Assembly: GCA_026129905.1 (NCBI GenBank) | Contig: JAHCHE010000005.1 | Location: forward strand, 267,240 to 331,239 | Length of the DNA stretch: 64,000 nucleotides | Source: Bryobacteraceae bacterium | Lineage (GTDB): Bacteria; Acidobacteriota; Terriglobia; Bryobacterales; Bryobacteraceae | Direction: 5' to 3' | Shown: piece by piece, positions 1-9,402 of the stretch | Numbering within the stretch: position 1 is the stretch's first letter | Layout: each line of letters begins with the position of its first letter | The notes under the pieces: model-generated | Told to the model about the DNA's origin: nothing | The model's database searches: none | Seen by the model: only the letters and a program-made list of their open reading frames with translations | Made by a program: the position numbers and the translations under genes

Positions 1-703
1 GAGCGGACGGGATGAGCACGGGAAGCTCGACGGCGGCCAGGAACTCGGCGTCGTTGGGAGCGTCGCCAAGACCGATCGACCGCATGGGTCCGAGCGCCTG
101 CTCGAACAATGCCCGTAGCGCCGCGACGGCACCCGCCTTGTCGTTGTCGCCGCAGATGTGATGGAAGCGGCCGCCTCGCGTCCAGCGGTAGCCGCGCGCC
201 TCGATGGCGGCCAAGAGGCGGGACTCCCGAACGGCGTCGAGGACGAGGAACGGTTCGTCGTACTCCCGCGCCTTGGCGAGCGCGGCCAGGCCGGGGTCGA
301 AGCTGCACGCCTCAGCGACCTCGGGCGTGGTCATGTCCGAGAACCCGAGAACCCGGCATCCGCTTTCCCGGGAGGCGTCCTTCAGGGCGGCGGTAAGCTC
401 TTCGTAGGAAGCGCCCCACTCCAGCGCCAGGTAACCGTCGCGCGCCTTCGCGACCGAAAGCGAAAACGGAAAATAACCCTTGGGTATGAAAGCGGCGCCC
501 CCGTTTTCGACGACGAACGGATGACGGTTGCCAAGCGCGCCGCGAAGAACCTCGACCTCGGCGCGGGTTTTGCTGGTGACGAGAACCAGCGGGATGCCAC
601 GGGCCTCCAGCAACTCCAGCGCGGGCGCGGCCTCTTTCCAGGAATAGGTGGCCGCGTCGAGCAGCGTACCGTCAAGATCCGTGAAGACAACGGCGGCGCT
701 CAT
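1..703 (-). CDS. Mannosyl-3-phosphoglycerate phosphatase-like HAD hydrolase (partial, C-terminus outside window)
   Basis: The reverse strand from the ATG at 701-703 reads open to the left window edge (about 234 codons). The protein starts with HAD motif I, FTDLDGTLLD, in which the first Asp is the nucleophile. It contains VTSKTRAEVE (motif II region) and GLGDAPNDAEFL (motif IV metal-binding Asp pair). This order and the large cap domain are typical of the MPGP branch of HAD phosphatases, which dephosphorylate mannosyl- or glucosyl-3-phosphoglycerate to make compatible solutes. The synthase partner is not visible. It starts 10 bases after the stop of the FKBP gene at 714-1181, so the two are probably co-transcribed. 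A related sucrose- or trehalose-phosphatase role cannot be excluded. Confidence 0.8.
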   Translation of the reverse strand, partial: MSAAVVFTDLDGTLLDAATYSWKEAAPALELLEARGIPLVLVTSKTRAEVEVLRGALGNRHPFVVENGGAAFIPKGYFPFSLSVAKARDGYLALEWGASYEELTAALKDASRESGCRVLGFSDMTTPEVAEACSFDPGLAALAKAREYDEPFLVLDAVRESRLLAAIEARGYRWTRGGRFHHICGDNDKAGAVAALRALFEQALGPMRSIGLGDAPNDAEFLAAVELPVLIPSA

Positions 704-713
704 GCGCGGACGC

Positions 714-1181
714 TCAAGCTTCTTCCACGCTCAGCAGCTCCACTTCGAGCGTGAGATTCCTGCCTGCCAGCGGATGGTTGCCGTCGACCGAGACTGTCGT
801 TTCGGTTACGGCCGTGACCAGGACGTCGGATTCGTGGCCGTCGGCGTGCCGCACCCGCAGCGACGTTCCCTTTTCCACGGCAAGATCGGGAGGGATCATG
901 TCCCGGGCAAGCACAGCGGTCATCTCCTGGTGATAAGGCCCGTAGGCCCGTTCCGGCGGAACGACGCACGTGCGGGTCTCGCCCGGCTTCAAGCCGACCA
1001 CCGCTTCCTGCAATCCGGGAATCACCGGCGAGTGTCCCACGGTGAAGGCCAGCGGCTCCTGGTGTCGCGTGGTGGCGAAGATGGTTCCGTCGTCCAGGCG
1101 GCAGGTGTAGTGGATGCGCACCGCGTCGCCGGGCTGCACGGACCGCGGCGCGGTTGGCGGATGCTCGCTCACGGCGATCAT
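714..1181 (-). CDS. FKBP-type peptidyl-prolyl cis-trans isomerase, SlyD-like
   Basis: A 155-residue protein with the FKBP core: GDAVRIHYTCRLDDGTIF near the start, then an FTVG...VIPGLQEAVVGLKPGE stretch, and an inserted flap of about 50 residues followed by NHPLAGRNLTLEVELL. The NHPLAG motif is characteristic of the SlyD/FkpA-like insert-in-flap class, a cytoplasmic prolyl isomerase and chaperone. There is no signal peptide. It lacks the long His/Cys-rich metal-binding tail of E. coli SlyD, so a metallochaperone role is not indicated. The phosphatase-like gene at 1-703 follows at once on the same strand. Confidence 0.88.
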   Translation of the reverse strand: MIAVSEHPPTAPRSVQPGDAVRIHYTCRLDDGTIFATTRHQEPLAFTVGHSPVIPGLQEAVVGLKPGETRTCVVPPERAYGPYHQEMTAVLARDMIPPDLAVEKGTSLRVRHADGHESDVLVTAVTETTVSVDGNHPLAGRNLTLEVELLSVEEA

Positions 1182-1334
1182 CTTCGCAAGGGCAGCGGGC
1201 GGAAGTCAAAACGGCCGCGGCGTGTATGCTAATAAATCGGGTTTCCTATGGCCACTCGCGCGGCGGCCGGCCGTCCGCGCGTACTGCGCCGGAAGACGCG
1301 CGCGCGCGTTCTCCCGTAAGAAGGAGTTGACAAA

Positions 1335-2246
1335 ATGCGAAATCGAATCCAATCCGCCATCGTTATCGGCGCGCTGATCGCCGCTCCCGCCGCGGCGCAA
1401 CTCGGCATGTTCTCGCGCGAACAGCGCATCGAGTTCACCAGGGACTGGAAGGGCGACCGCTTTCCCGACGGCCGCCCCAAGGTTCCCGACGAGGTGATTG
1501 AGCGGATGCGAACCGTGACGGCGGAAGAGGCGTGGGGCGTGCTGCGCCGCCATAATTTCAACTACCAGTTCGAAGGCAACTGGCAGGTCATTAATCCTAG
1601 CGAGAAGCGGCTGGTGGGGCGGGTGGTCACGGCCGTCTTCATGCCCCTGCGTCCGGACGTCGAGGGCGTCATCAACGACTACGGAAAGAAGGAAAACCGG
1701 GTCAGCCGTGGCCAGAATTCGTGGGTAATCGATACCCTGGAGAAGGGCGACGTCCTGGTGGTGGACCTGTTCGGCAAGATCAAGGACGGCACGTTCGCCG
1801 GGGATAACCTCGCGACGTCGATCTACGCCAAGACGGGCACGGGCCTCATCGTCGAAGGGTCCGTCCGGGATGTCTCCGGGATGAAGGAAATTGAAGGTTA
1901 CCAGGCCTGGGTCCGCGGAGTGGATCCCTCCGCGCTGCGCGATGTCACGCTGATGGGCATCAACGTCCCCATCCGTATCGGTCAGGTGACGGTAATGCCC
2001 GGCGACATCGTCGTCAGCGACCCGGAGGGCCTGTCGTTCATCCCGCCGCAGCTTGCCGAACAGGTGGCCGACGACTCCGAACTGACCCAGGCGCGCGACC
2101 GGTGGGGCCACCAGATGCTGCGCGAAGGCAAGTACACGCCGGGCGAGATCGACACCAGATGGACCGAGAAGATGGTGGAAGAGTTCAACCGGTGGGCGGA
2201 GAAGCAGGGCCTGAGAGCGCGCATGAAGCCCAGGGCGAGGGAATAG
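1335..2246 (+). CDS. Exported RraA-family (demethylmenaquinone methyltransferase-like fold) protein
   Basis: A 303-residue protein with an AAGGAG ribosome site 9 bases before the ATG and a signal peptide (cleavage near residue 22, after APAAA). The body has the RraA/HMG-aldolase fold signature: a VINPSEKRLVGRVVTAVF region, then a glycine-rich stretch GDNLATSIYAKTGTGLIVEG, then SVRD, and GQVTVMPGDIVVSDPEG. The SVRD segment matches the substrate/metal loop of RraA-like aldolases. Family members act as RNase E regulators or as 4-hydroxy-4-methyl-2-oxoglutarate aldolases. An exported version is unlikely to regulate RNase E, so the substrate is unknown. The DUF1684 gene starts 8 bases after its stop. 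Confidence 0.8.
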   Translation: MRNRIQSAIVIGALIAAPAAAQLGMFSREQRIEFTRDWKGDRFPDGRPKVPDEVIERMRTVTAEEAWGVLRRHNFNYQFEGNWQVINPSEKRLVGRVVTAVFMPLRPDVEGVINDYGKKENRVSRGQNSWVIDTLEKGDVLVVDLFGKIKDGTFAGDNLATSIYAKTGTGLIVEGSVRDVSGMKEIEGYQAWVRGVDPSALRDVTLMGINVPIRIGQVTVMPGDIVVSDPEGLSFIPPQLAEQVADDSELTQARDRWGHQMLREGKYTPGEIDTRWTEKMVEEFNRWAEKQGLRARMKPRARE

Positions 2247-2254
2247 GCGGCGGG

Positions 2255-3100
2255 ATGCGGTGGGCGGCGTTGCTTACTCTCGCCGTGGTGGCGCTGGCGT
2301 CCGATCCCTACGTCGAGTCGATCGAGACGTGGCGCCGCGACCGCGAGGCGCGCCTTAAAGCCGACGACGGCTGGCTCACCGTTTCGGGGCTGTTCTGGCT
2401 GAAGGAAGGCCGCAACGCCTTTGGCGCCGACCCTTCCAACGACATCGTCTTTCCACAAGGCTCCGCTCCGGCCAAGGCCGGCGTGCTCGAGCATCGCGAA
2501 GGGCGGACTGTGCTCCGCCTGTTCCAGAACGATGGCCCGGGCCGTGAGATCCGAATGAAAGCCGACAGCGAAGGCGAGCCGACGGTGATCCAGCTTGCGG
2601 ACCTGAGCTTCTTCGTCATCAAGCGCGACAACCGGTACGCCTTACGGCTGCGAGACAAGAACAGCCCGTACCGCCAGAAGTTCACCGGCGTGGAGTCGTT
2701 TCCCATCGATCCGAACTACCGCCTCGAAGCGCGGTTTGTTCCGTACAACCCGCCGAAAAAGGTGCTCGTGCCCTCCATCATCGGCTATCAGGAGGAGTAC
2801 GTCAGTCCCGGCTATGCGGAATTTGAACTCGGCGGCCGCGCCTGCCGGCTCGAGCCGGTGAGCGAAGGCGGCCCCCTGTTTTTCATCTTCAAGGACCTCA
2901 CCAGCGGAAAGACGACCTACCCGGCTGGTCGCTTTCTATACGCGGACCCGCCGCAAAATGGGCGCGTGATCGTCGACTTCAACAAGGCCTACAATCCGCC
3001 CTGCGCTTTTACGCCATACGCAACGTGCCCGCTGCCGCCCAAACAGAACCGGCTGCCGGTGGCGGTGGAGGCCGGCGAGAAGGCGTACCACCTGGAGTGA
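2255..3100 (+). CDS. DUF1684 domain protein, exported
   Basis: A 281-residue protein starting at ATG 2255, 8 bases after the RraA-like gene, so probably one operon. A short hydrophobic N-terminus (MRWAALLTLAVVALAS) is a likely signal peptide. Family signatures include WLTVSGLFWLKEGRNAFGAD, a SDPSND-like glycine/Asp loop, and the C-terminal block VIVDFNKAYNPPCAFTPYA followed by CPLPPKQNRLPVAVEAGEK. The two Cys, Asn and Pro residues of this C-terminal block are the conserved DUF1684 core. The biochemical function of DUF1684 is not established. The open frame extends upstream to 2102, but that part lies in another frame over the preceding gene. Confidence 0.85.
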   Translation: MRWAALLTLAVVALASDPYVESIETWRRDREARLKADDGWLTVSGLFWLKEGRNAFGADPSNDIVFPQGSAPAKAGVLEHREGRTVLRLFQNDGPGREIRMKADSEGEPTVIQLADLSFFVIKRDNRYALRLRDKNSPYRQKFTGVESFPIDPNYRLEARFVPYNPPKKVLVPSIIGYQEEYVSPGYAEFELGGRACRLEPVSEGGPLFFIFKDLTSGKTTYPAGRFLYADPPQNGRVIVDFNKAYNPPCAFTPYATCPLPPKQNRLPVAVEAGEKAYHLE

Positions 3101-3127
3101 GACCCACGCGCCGCCGGGCGTTGGCGT

Positions 3128-6004
3128 TCAGTTCGAGATTCCCGGAACCTGCCAGGTCCCTCGCGCCTGCCATTCGCTTTGCGCGTTGGTCTTGTCGATG
3201 GCCAGCAGATACACCCGCTTTTGGCCGCCGAAACCGGCGCTGAACACCACCGCGAGGTTGAGCGTGCGCGACGTCCCGGAAGCAGAGGACGACGACAGAC
3301 TCGCGTCGATGGAGCACTGCTTGTTGCGAAGCAGCCCCGTCGAGCCAGGCGCCATGGGGCTGCCCCACGCATCGCCGGTATCGTTCCGCAGGTACAGCTC
3401 GTTCGCCGCGGGCTTGTAGTACACATAGCAGGCCTTGGCGCCGTTGAGGTCCTGGTTGAACAAGGCATACACGCCGGCCAGGTCCTCCGCGCCATCGGGG
3501 TCGGAAAACGCAAACTGGAAGATGTTCGCGGCGCCGAAGCCGCTGATCGGCGGCGTATCCACGGTGGGAGGCCTCCCCGGTGCGTCCCAGGTTCCGGCGG
3601 TTTTCCAGTCCGACGCCGCGCCGGAGCTTTCCACCGCCAGGCTGTAGACATTCTTTCGCCCCTTGAAAGCGGGGTCGAAGGTGAGCGCAAGCGCAACGGT
3701 CAACAGCGCGCCGTTGTAGGAGGCGGAGGAGACCTGCGGACGCAGCGCGCAATGCGTGTTGCCCAGCGTACCGGCGAGGCCGGCCGTCACCGGACCCAGC
3801 CAGGCGGCCCCGGGGTCGTCGCGCAGCCAGAACTGGTTGGTCGCCGGCGCGTACCGGACATAGCAGGCTTTCGATTGGAGCAATGCCGTGTGGAACAACA
3901 TGTAGGCCATGGCGATGTCGCCCGCGCCGTTGGGGTCCGAAAACACAAATTGGAAGGTTTGTTTCGCCGCCGCGCCGGAGGGGGGCGAGACAGAAACCGC
4001 AACCGGCGGCAGATTGGTGAACGGCAGCCACGAGCCCTTGAGCGCCCAGCCGCTGGCCAGGCCCGCGTAGTCGGACGCATACAGGTAGATGTTCTTCTGA
4101 CCCACAAATGACGTGCTGAAGGTGATCGTGAGGTTCAGAGTTAGCGTCGAACCCTTAGCGGCCGCGGACGAAGCGGCGGGATGGATGGCGCATTGTCTGT
4201 TGGCGAGCGCGCCGGATGAACCCGGCGTCACCGGTCCCAACCACGCCGCCCCCGCGTCGTCGCGAAGCCAGATCGAATTCACCGCCGGGCGCCACTGGAC
4301 GTAGCAGCCGCCCGCCTGCGCGAGCGTTGCATTGAATAGCGCGAAGGCCCAGCCGATATCGGCGGCGCCGTTGCCATCGGAAAAGAGGAGCTGAAAGGTC
4401 TGGGTCAAGCCGCTTCCCGCGGAAGGACTCATCGAGTCGGCCGACGGCGCTCGTGGCCGCTGCGCCTCCGGATCGAATACGCTTTTGGTCGCCGCCACGA
4501 CAGCGCCCAGATCGGCGCCCAGGTCCTTGCCGTCGGTTGCGGCTTTCTTGTAGGGACTGTTCGAAGCAAGCGAGTAATCGCCGGCGGCCGGATCCGCGAA
4601 GCGGATGAGCGCGATGTCCGCCGGAGAATCGTTGCCGGGCGGATAATCGCCGCTCCGGGCGCCGATGAGAGCGTTGCGCCGGAAAACCCCGTTGGGAGCG
4701 AACGACTGCAGGGCTGGAATGCCGATGCCGAGGCCCGGTCCTGAAACGCCGGAAACGCCGTGTGTGGCGATGTTGTTCATGAAGGTGAAGCGTACGAGGG
4801 GATCACCCTCGAACCGTAGCAGGTCCGCCGCGCTCGATCGCTGAAGGCAAGTGTTGTGGTCGAATGTGACGTCTTCGGCGCCCCAACTGACCTCGAAAAG
4901 CCGACCGGCGCCGCCCCACGTGGCGTGGTCGATGTCGTGGAAGAGGTTGTCCTTAACCAGGATTCGCCGGCCGCTGCCGAGGCCGCCGTCCGTATTGTCC
5001 TTGCCTGCGATCTGGATCGCGGCGGGCGCGCTACGGACGATGTTCTTGACAAACGTGATGTCCTCGACGACCGCCCAGGGCACGGTCTTCTTGTGCGTGC
5101 GGACGTTGAACGCGATCGCGTATCCCACCGGATCCAGACCCGTCCAGTTGTTCTCGAAGACGTTGGCCTCCACCAGAACGCGCCGCGCGTTCTTCAACTC
5201 GAGCAGATTTGCGACGCGATAGGAAGCGCTTTTCCACGCAGCGGGCTTACGAACGTAGTTGCCGCGGATGACAATATCGGAGGGAACAAGGCCGTGGATC
5301 TTCGGCGTGGCCGCGCCGAAAAACACGTTCTGGCCCGAAGCCTCCAGATAGTTGTTCACGATGGTGAAGGGGCCCGGTCCGTTCCAGCCGACGATGGTCT
5401 GCGCGTCCTGCCAGGCGCTTCGGAAATCGGAAATCCAGCAGTGTTTGATGGTGGCGGCGCCGCTGTTCAGTCCGATGGCCCGCTTCCCGCCCGCCGAGGC
5501 GTCCCCATGGATGTACAAGCGATCCAGCTCGATGTTGTGGGCCAACTGCGCAGGATCGGCGGCCGAGGCGGATCCGAGCGCGATGAGTTCCAGCGGATAC
5601 ACTCCGGGCGCACCGGCGATCTCGAGGCCGGCCAGCCGGTAGTGGTGGGCGCCGTCGTCGGTGGCGATGGCCGGATACCCGCCGTCCGGCGTAACGATCT
5701 TGGCCAGGGCGGCGGCGTCGGCCGGCGTTATCCGGGCATCCGGAGGCACGATCGCGTTTGCCCCGGCAGTCGTGATGGTGATAAATGAATTGCCCGGCTT
5801 GACCCGTAACCGATAGGTCCCCGTATAGCTGGCGCCAGATTCGAGCGTGATCGTATCGCCGGGCTGCGCCTGATCGATCGCCTCCTGCAGGTTGCCCCCC
5901 GCGGCAACGTGACGAACCACCTGGCCGTACAAGGGACCAGCCCCCGCAGGCGTCAGGAGCGCCGTCAGGCACACGACCAGACCAGGAAGCGGACCTCGGC
6001 GCAT
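3128..6004 (-). CDS. Large exported right-handed beta-helix protein with three C-terminal tandem repeats
   Basis: A 958-residue protein with a signal peptide of about 27 residues. Residues about 30-500 read as a right-handed parallel beta-helix of the pectin-lyase/periplasmic copper-binding type: Asn-, Gly- and Val-rich rungs such as NIELDRLYIHGD, VFENNWTG and FDHNTCLQRSS. Residues about 525-955 hold three tandem repeats of about 146 residues, each with FQFxFSDxNGAxD, a CYVxY pair, LRNDxGxAW and a second Cys (QCAI, HCAL, QCSI). The two Cys per repeat could form a disulfide. The helix suggests polysaccharide binding or lyase activity; no catalytic residues could be assigned. It is transcribed convergently with the DUF1684 gene. 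Confidence 0.8.
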   Translation of the reverse strand: MRRGPLPGLVVCLTALLTPAGAGPLYGQVVRHVAAGGNLQEAIDQAQPGDTITLESGASYTGTYRLRVKPGNSFITITTAGANAIVPPDARITPADAAALAKIVTPDGGYPAIATDDGAHHYRLAGLEIAGAPGVYPLELIALGSASAADPAQLAHNIELDRLYIHGDASAGGKRAIGLNSGAATIKHCWISDFRSAWQDAQTIVGWNGPGPFTIVNNYLEASGQNVFFGAATPKIHGLVPSDIVIRGNYVRKPAAWKSASYRVANLLELKNARRVLVEANVFENNWTGLDPVGYAIAFNVRTHKKTVPWAVVEDITFVKNIVRSAPAAIQIAGKDNTDGGLGSGRRILVKDNLFHDIDHATWGGAGRLFEVSWGAEDVTFDHNTCLQRSSAADLLRFEGDPLVRFTFMNNIATHGVSGVSGPGLGIGIPALQSFAPNGVFRRNALIGARSGDYPPGNDSPADIALIRFADPAAGDYSLASNSPYKKAATDGKDLGADLGAVVAATKSVFDPEAQRPRAPSADSMSPSAGSGLTQTFQLLFSDGNGAADIGWAFALFNATLAQAGGCYVQWRPAVNSIWLRDDAGAAWLGPVTPGSSGALANRQCAIHPAASSAAAKGSTLTLNLTITFSTSFVGQKNIYLYASDYAGLASGWALKGSWLPFTNLPPVAVSVSPPSGAAAKQTFQFVFSDPNGAGDIAMAYMLFHTALLQSKACYVRYAPATNQFWLRDDPGAAWLGPVTAGLAGTLGNTHCALRPQVSSASYNGALLTVALALTFDPAFKGRKNVYSLAVESSGAASDWKTAGTWDAPGRPPTVDTPPISGFGAANIFQFAFSDPDGAEDLAGVYALFNQDLNGAKACYVYYKPAANELYLRNDTGDAWGSPMAPGSTGLLRNKQCSIDASLSSSSASGTSRTLNLAVVFSAGFGGQKRVYLLAIDKTNAQSEWQARGTWQVPGISN

Positions 6005-6166
6005 ACCTCACTCATCGGCTGCCGCAACGTTTCGGCGCATTGATGGTTCACCCGAAAGCGCGGGTGCATTTCGGCGGGCGCCGGCCGCGGTAAGGGGGCT
6101 GCCGACGGCGATATGATGCTCGATTATGCAATGAGGCGGCCGATCGGGCTGCCGGGAGGACACGAG

Positions 6167-7312
6167 ATGCTAAGAAGGCAAATCGCGCGATTCGTTCTGG
6201 CGGCCGTCGCCGGCGCCCTCGCAGCTTATGCCGCCGAGGGCAAGCTGTGGACCAAAGAGCAGGCCAACGACTGGTACCGGGCGCAACCCTGGCTGGTCGG
6301 CGCCAACTACAATCCCGCCACCGCCATCAATCAACTCGAGATGTGGCAGGAGGAAACGTTCGACCCGAAGCGGATCGACCTCGAGCTCGGCTGGGCGGAA
6401 GGCCTCGGGATGAACACCATGCGCGTGTTCCTGCACGATCTGCTCTGGCAACAGGATCAAGCCGCCTTCACGCGTCGGCTTCAGACGTTCCTGGAGATCG
6501 CGGCCAAACATAACATCCGTCCGATGTTCGTGCTCTTCGATTCGGTCTGGGACCCGCACCCGGAGCTTGGCCAGCAGCGGGCGCCGAAGCCCGGCGTCCA
6601 CAACTCGGGCTGGGTTCAGGGACCCGGCGCCAAGGCGCTCACGGACCCCGCGCAGTACCCGCGCCTGGAGGCGTACGTCAAGGGCGTCGCCCGCGCCTTC
6701 GCCAACGACAAGCGCGTGCTCGCCTGGGACGTCTGGAATGAGCCCGACAACCTGAATGGTTCCAGCTATCGCGCCCAGGAGCCCGCGAAGAAAGTCGAGC
6801 TTGTGCTCGCCTTGCTCCCCAGAGTCTTCCAGTGGGCGCGCGAAGCGGGCGTCGAGCAGCCGCTGACGGGCGGCGTCTGGCAGGGCGACTGGTCCGCGCC
6901 GGAGAAGCTCAGCGCCACCGACCGCGTTCTCCTGGACAACTCCGACGTGGTCTCCTTCCACAGTTATGACCCGCCCGAAAAGTTCGAACAGCGGGTCCAG
7001 GCGCTCGAGCGCTACGGCCGGCCGCTGTTATGCACCGAGTACATGGCGCGAGGCAACGGAAGCACGTTCCAGGGCACGATGCCGATCGCCGGCAAGTACA
7101 ACGTCGCCCTCTACAACTGGGGGTTAGTCGCCGGCAAGACTCAGACGAATCTCCCCTGGGATTCCTGGCAGAAACCTTACACCGGAGGCCGGGAGCCGAA
7201 AGTCTGGTTTCACGAAATCTTCCATCCCGATGGACGCCCCTACCGGCAGGAAGAGGTCGAATTCATCCGTCAGATGACCAGCCGGAAGGCGAAAGCCGCC
7301 GGCGCGCGTTGA
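6167..7312 (+). CDS. Clan-A (GH5-like) glycoside hydrolase, exported
   Basis: The ATG at 6167 is preferred because GGAGGA at 6155-6160 precedes it; open frame also extends to 6113. The product has 381 residues with a signal peptide (RQIARFVLAAVAGALAAYAA). A TIM-barrel glycosidase is shown by LAWDVWNEPDN near residue 190, the Asn-Glu acid/base of clan A, and by RPLLCTEYMARGNGS near residue 290, where the Glu fits the nucleophile. The family is close to putative cellulases and 1,4-beta-xylanases. The GH51 gene follows after 15 bases, so both probably act on the same arabinose- or xylose-containing plant polymer outside the cytoplasm. Confidence 0.82.
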   Translation: MLRRQIARFVLAAVAGALAAYAAEGKLWTKEQANDWYRAQPWLVGANYNPATAINQLEMWQEETFDPKRIDLELGWAEGLGMNTMRVFLHDLLWQQDQAAFTRRLQTFLEIAAKHNIRPMFVLFDSVWDPHPELGQQRAPKPGVHNSGWVQGPGAKALTDPAQYPRLEAYVKGVARAFANDKRVLAWDVWNEPDNLNGSSYRAQEPAKKVELVLALLPRVFQWAREAGVEQPLTGGVWQGDWSAPEKLSATDRVLLDNSDVVSFHSYDPPEKFEQRVQALERYGRPLLCTEYMARGNGSTFQGTMPIAGKYNVALYNWGLVAGKTQTNLPWDSWQKPYTGGREPKVWFHEIFHPDGRPYRQEEVEFIRQMTSRKAKAAGAR

Positions 7313-7327
7313 CGGGAGGAACCAACG

Positions 7328-9340
7328 ATGAGAGTACGCCACGCGATTGCTCCTGTAATCCTTGCCTGCGGCCTGGCGTTCGCGCAGGATGCCCGGATCG
7401 CCATCGACGCCGGCAAGAAGCTGGGCTACGAAATTCCGCGATCCGTCTACGGAACGTTTCTCGAGCCGATCGGCGATTCCATCTACGGCGGACTGTGGGC
7501 GCAAATCCTCGCCAATCCGAGCTTCGAAGACGGGCTTTGGTCGCTGGAGCGTCTCCGCGCGATGGCCGAAGCCAACCCGGCGCTCTATCGCGCTTCCGAC
7601 CTCGATCTGCCGGTCCCATGGGAGCCGATCGCCCCGGCGCAAGGCGCGCGCTACGCCCCGCGCTGGGGCGACGCCGCCAACTCCAGCCGCTCTCTCCTGA
7701 TCATGGCCTTGCCGGAAGGCGAAACCGGGATTCGCCAAGAGGTCTACCTGCCGGTCCATCGCGAGCTTCGCTACCGAGGCAGTCTCCACCTGCGCCATCT
7801 TGGCGGCCCGGCCCGCGCCGAAGTTTCCCTGCGCAAGCGTAGCCGTCCAGATCAGGCGCTGTCCCGACAGACCCTCGACATCGACTCCGCGGCCGGATGG
7901 CGCAAATACGAGTTCGCGCTGGAATTGAAGCCCGGGCAACTCCGGCCACTGGAGCCGGCGGACTTCACGATCGCGCTGAACGGCGCCGCGCGCGTCCTGG
8001 TGGACCAGGCCTTTCTCTGGCCCGCCGACCACGTCGACGGCATGGACCCCGAGATGGTGGAGATGTCGCGCGCGCTCAAGTCGCCGCTGGTCCGCTTCGG
8101 CGGCAATTTCACCTCGGCCTACCACTGGCGCGACGGCGTCGGCCCAATGGACCAGCGGGTCAGCATGCTGAACCTGGCGTGGGGCATCCCGGAGTACAAC
8201 CATTTCGGCACGGACGAGTTCCTCGCCTTCTGCAAGCGGATCGGCGCCGAGCCGCAGATCGCGCTGAACCTGGGAACCGGGTCCGCCGAGGAAGCCGCCG
8301 AGTGGGTGCGTTACGTCAACCAGAAATGGAACAACGGCGCGGGCGGCCTTCTTTGGGAACTGGGCAACGAGTTGTGGGGCGACTTCCAGCACGGCTATCC
8401 GACTCTCGAAAAGGTGGCCGAACTCACCCGCGAATTCAGCCTGGCGGTTCGCGCCGTCGATCCTCGCGCGCGCCTGATCGCCACCGGCCAGGATCCGGAC
8501 CACTACGAAGCGTGGAATGCGCGGCAGTTGTCCAACCCCGCCGGCACGTTCGAATTTCTAGCGACGCACTTCGTGGTCGGCAACGGCAACGTCGAGCGGC
8601 CGAACCCGGCGCCCGATTTCGTCGCGCTGAGCGCCTTCGCGTTGCCGGTGGAATTGGAGCGGCGCCTGCGGCGGATGCAACAGCAGGTGGACTCCCATCT
8701 CGCCCATGCCGGCAAGGTGAAGCTCGCCTTTACCGAGTGGCTGTTCCACGGGCGCGACGACCGCGTGCCGCGCTTCCACAACATGGGCGGCGCCGTGTGC
8801 GCGGCCGGCATGCTCAACGCCCTCATTCGGACCGCCGACATCACGCCGATTTCCGATATGACCGGCCTGATCGAATTCGGCGGCATCTGGAAAAAGCGCG
8901 GCCGCGTCTACGGAGTGCCCGCCTACTGGGCCTTCCTGATGTACTCGACCGCCGACGCTTCGGTCCCCGTCGAGACGCGAACGCAATCGGAGACGTACGA
9001 GATTCGCCAGGGCAACCGGCGGCTGCCTGAGATCTCCGATACGCCGTATCTCGACGCGGTGGCGGCGCTGAACGCGGCCGGCGACCGGCTCACGCTTTTC
9101 TGCGTCAACCGCCATCCGCGGCAGGACATCCCGGCCAAAATCCGGCTAGCCGGCTTTCGCGCGAAGGAGGCGGCCGTGCAGACGCTGCGCGCCGCGAGCA
9201 TCTATCAGTCGAACACCGAGAGCAATCCCGACGCGGTCCGTCCGATGGAAACGCGAATCGAAGTGGCGGAACCGGAGCTTCAATTCACGTTCCCGCGGTC
9301 AAGCGTGACGCGAATCGAGTTTGCCTCGAGCAGGCCGTAA
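7328..9340 (+). CDS. Alpha-L-arabinofuranosidase, GH51 family, exported
   Basis: A 670-residue protein with a GGGAGG ribosome site and a signal peptide (VILACGLAFA). GH51 landmarks run in order: YGTFLEPIGDSIYGGLWAQ at the start of the mature protein, ANPSFEDG, RFGGNFTSAYHWRDGVGP, LLWELGNELWGDFQHGY (Glu in Gly-Asn-Glu is the acid/base) and LAFTEWLFHGRDD (Glu is the nucleophile). The C-terminal beta-sandwich follows. The enzyme releases terminal arabinofuranosyl groups from arabinan or arabinoxylan. The upstream glycosidase at 6167-7312 lies 15 bases away and is likely co-transcribed. Confidence 0.9.
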   Translation: MRVRHAIAPVILACGLAFAQDARIAIDAGKKLGYEIPRSVYGTFLEPIGDSIYGGLWAQILANPSFEDGLWSLERLRAMAEANPALYRASDLDLPVPWEPIAPAQGARYAPRWGDAANSSRSLLIMALPEGETGIRQEVYLPVHRELRYRGSLHLRHLGGPARAEVSLRKRSRPDQALSRQTLDIDSAAGWRKYEFALELKPGQLRPLEPADFTIALNGAARVLVDQAFLWPADHVDGMDPEMVEMSRALKSPLVRFGGNFTSAYHWRDGVGPMDQRVSMLNLAWGIPEYNHFGTDEFLAFCKRIGAEPQIALNLGTGSAEEAAEWVRYVNQKWNNGAGGLLWELGNELWGDFQHGYPTLEKVAELTREFSLAVRAVDPRARLIATGQDPDHYEAWNARQLSNPAGTFEFLATHFVVGNGNVERPNPAPDFVALSAFALPVELERRLRRMQQQVDSHLAHAGKVKLAFTEWLFHGRDDRVPRFHNMGGAVCAAGMLNALIRTADITPISDMTGLIEFGGIWKKRGRVYGVPAYWAFLMYSTADASVPVETRTQSETYEIRQGNRRLPEISDTPYLDAVAALNAAGDRLTLFCVNRHPRQDIPAKIRLAGFRAKEAAVQTLRAASIYQSNTESNPDAVRPMETRIEVAEPELQFTFPRSSVTRIEFASSRP

Positions 9341-9390
9341 GAGACGCGACCCGCGCATCCCTTGCTCTCGATTACTCTCAGGCTGGTTGA

Positions 9391-9396
9391 TATCCT
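9391..9396 (+). promoter_or_regulatory. -10-like box TATCCT just upstream of the ankyrin gene (possible leaderless start)
   Basis: TATCCT sits 6 bases before the ATG at 9403. A transcript started 6-7 bases after the box would begin at the start codon, and no Shine-Dalgarno sequence is present. A convincing -35 box at normal spacing is not visible, so this is a suggestion only. Confidence 0.4.
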
Positions 9397-9402
9397 ATCG
9401 CT

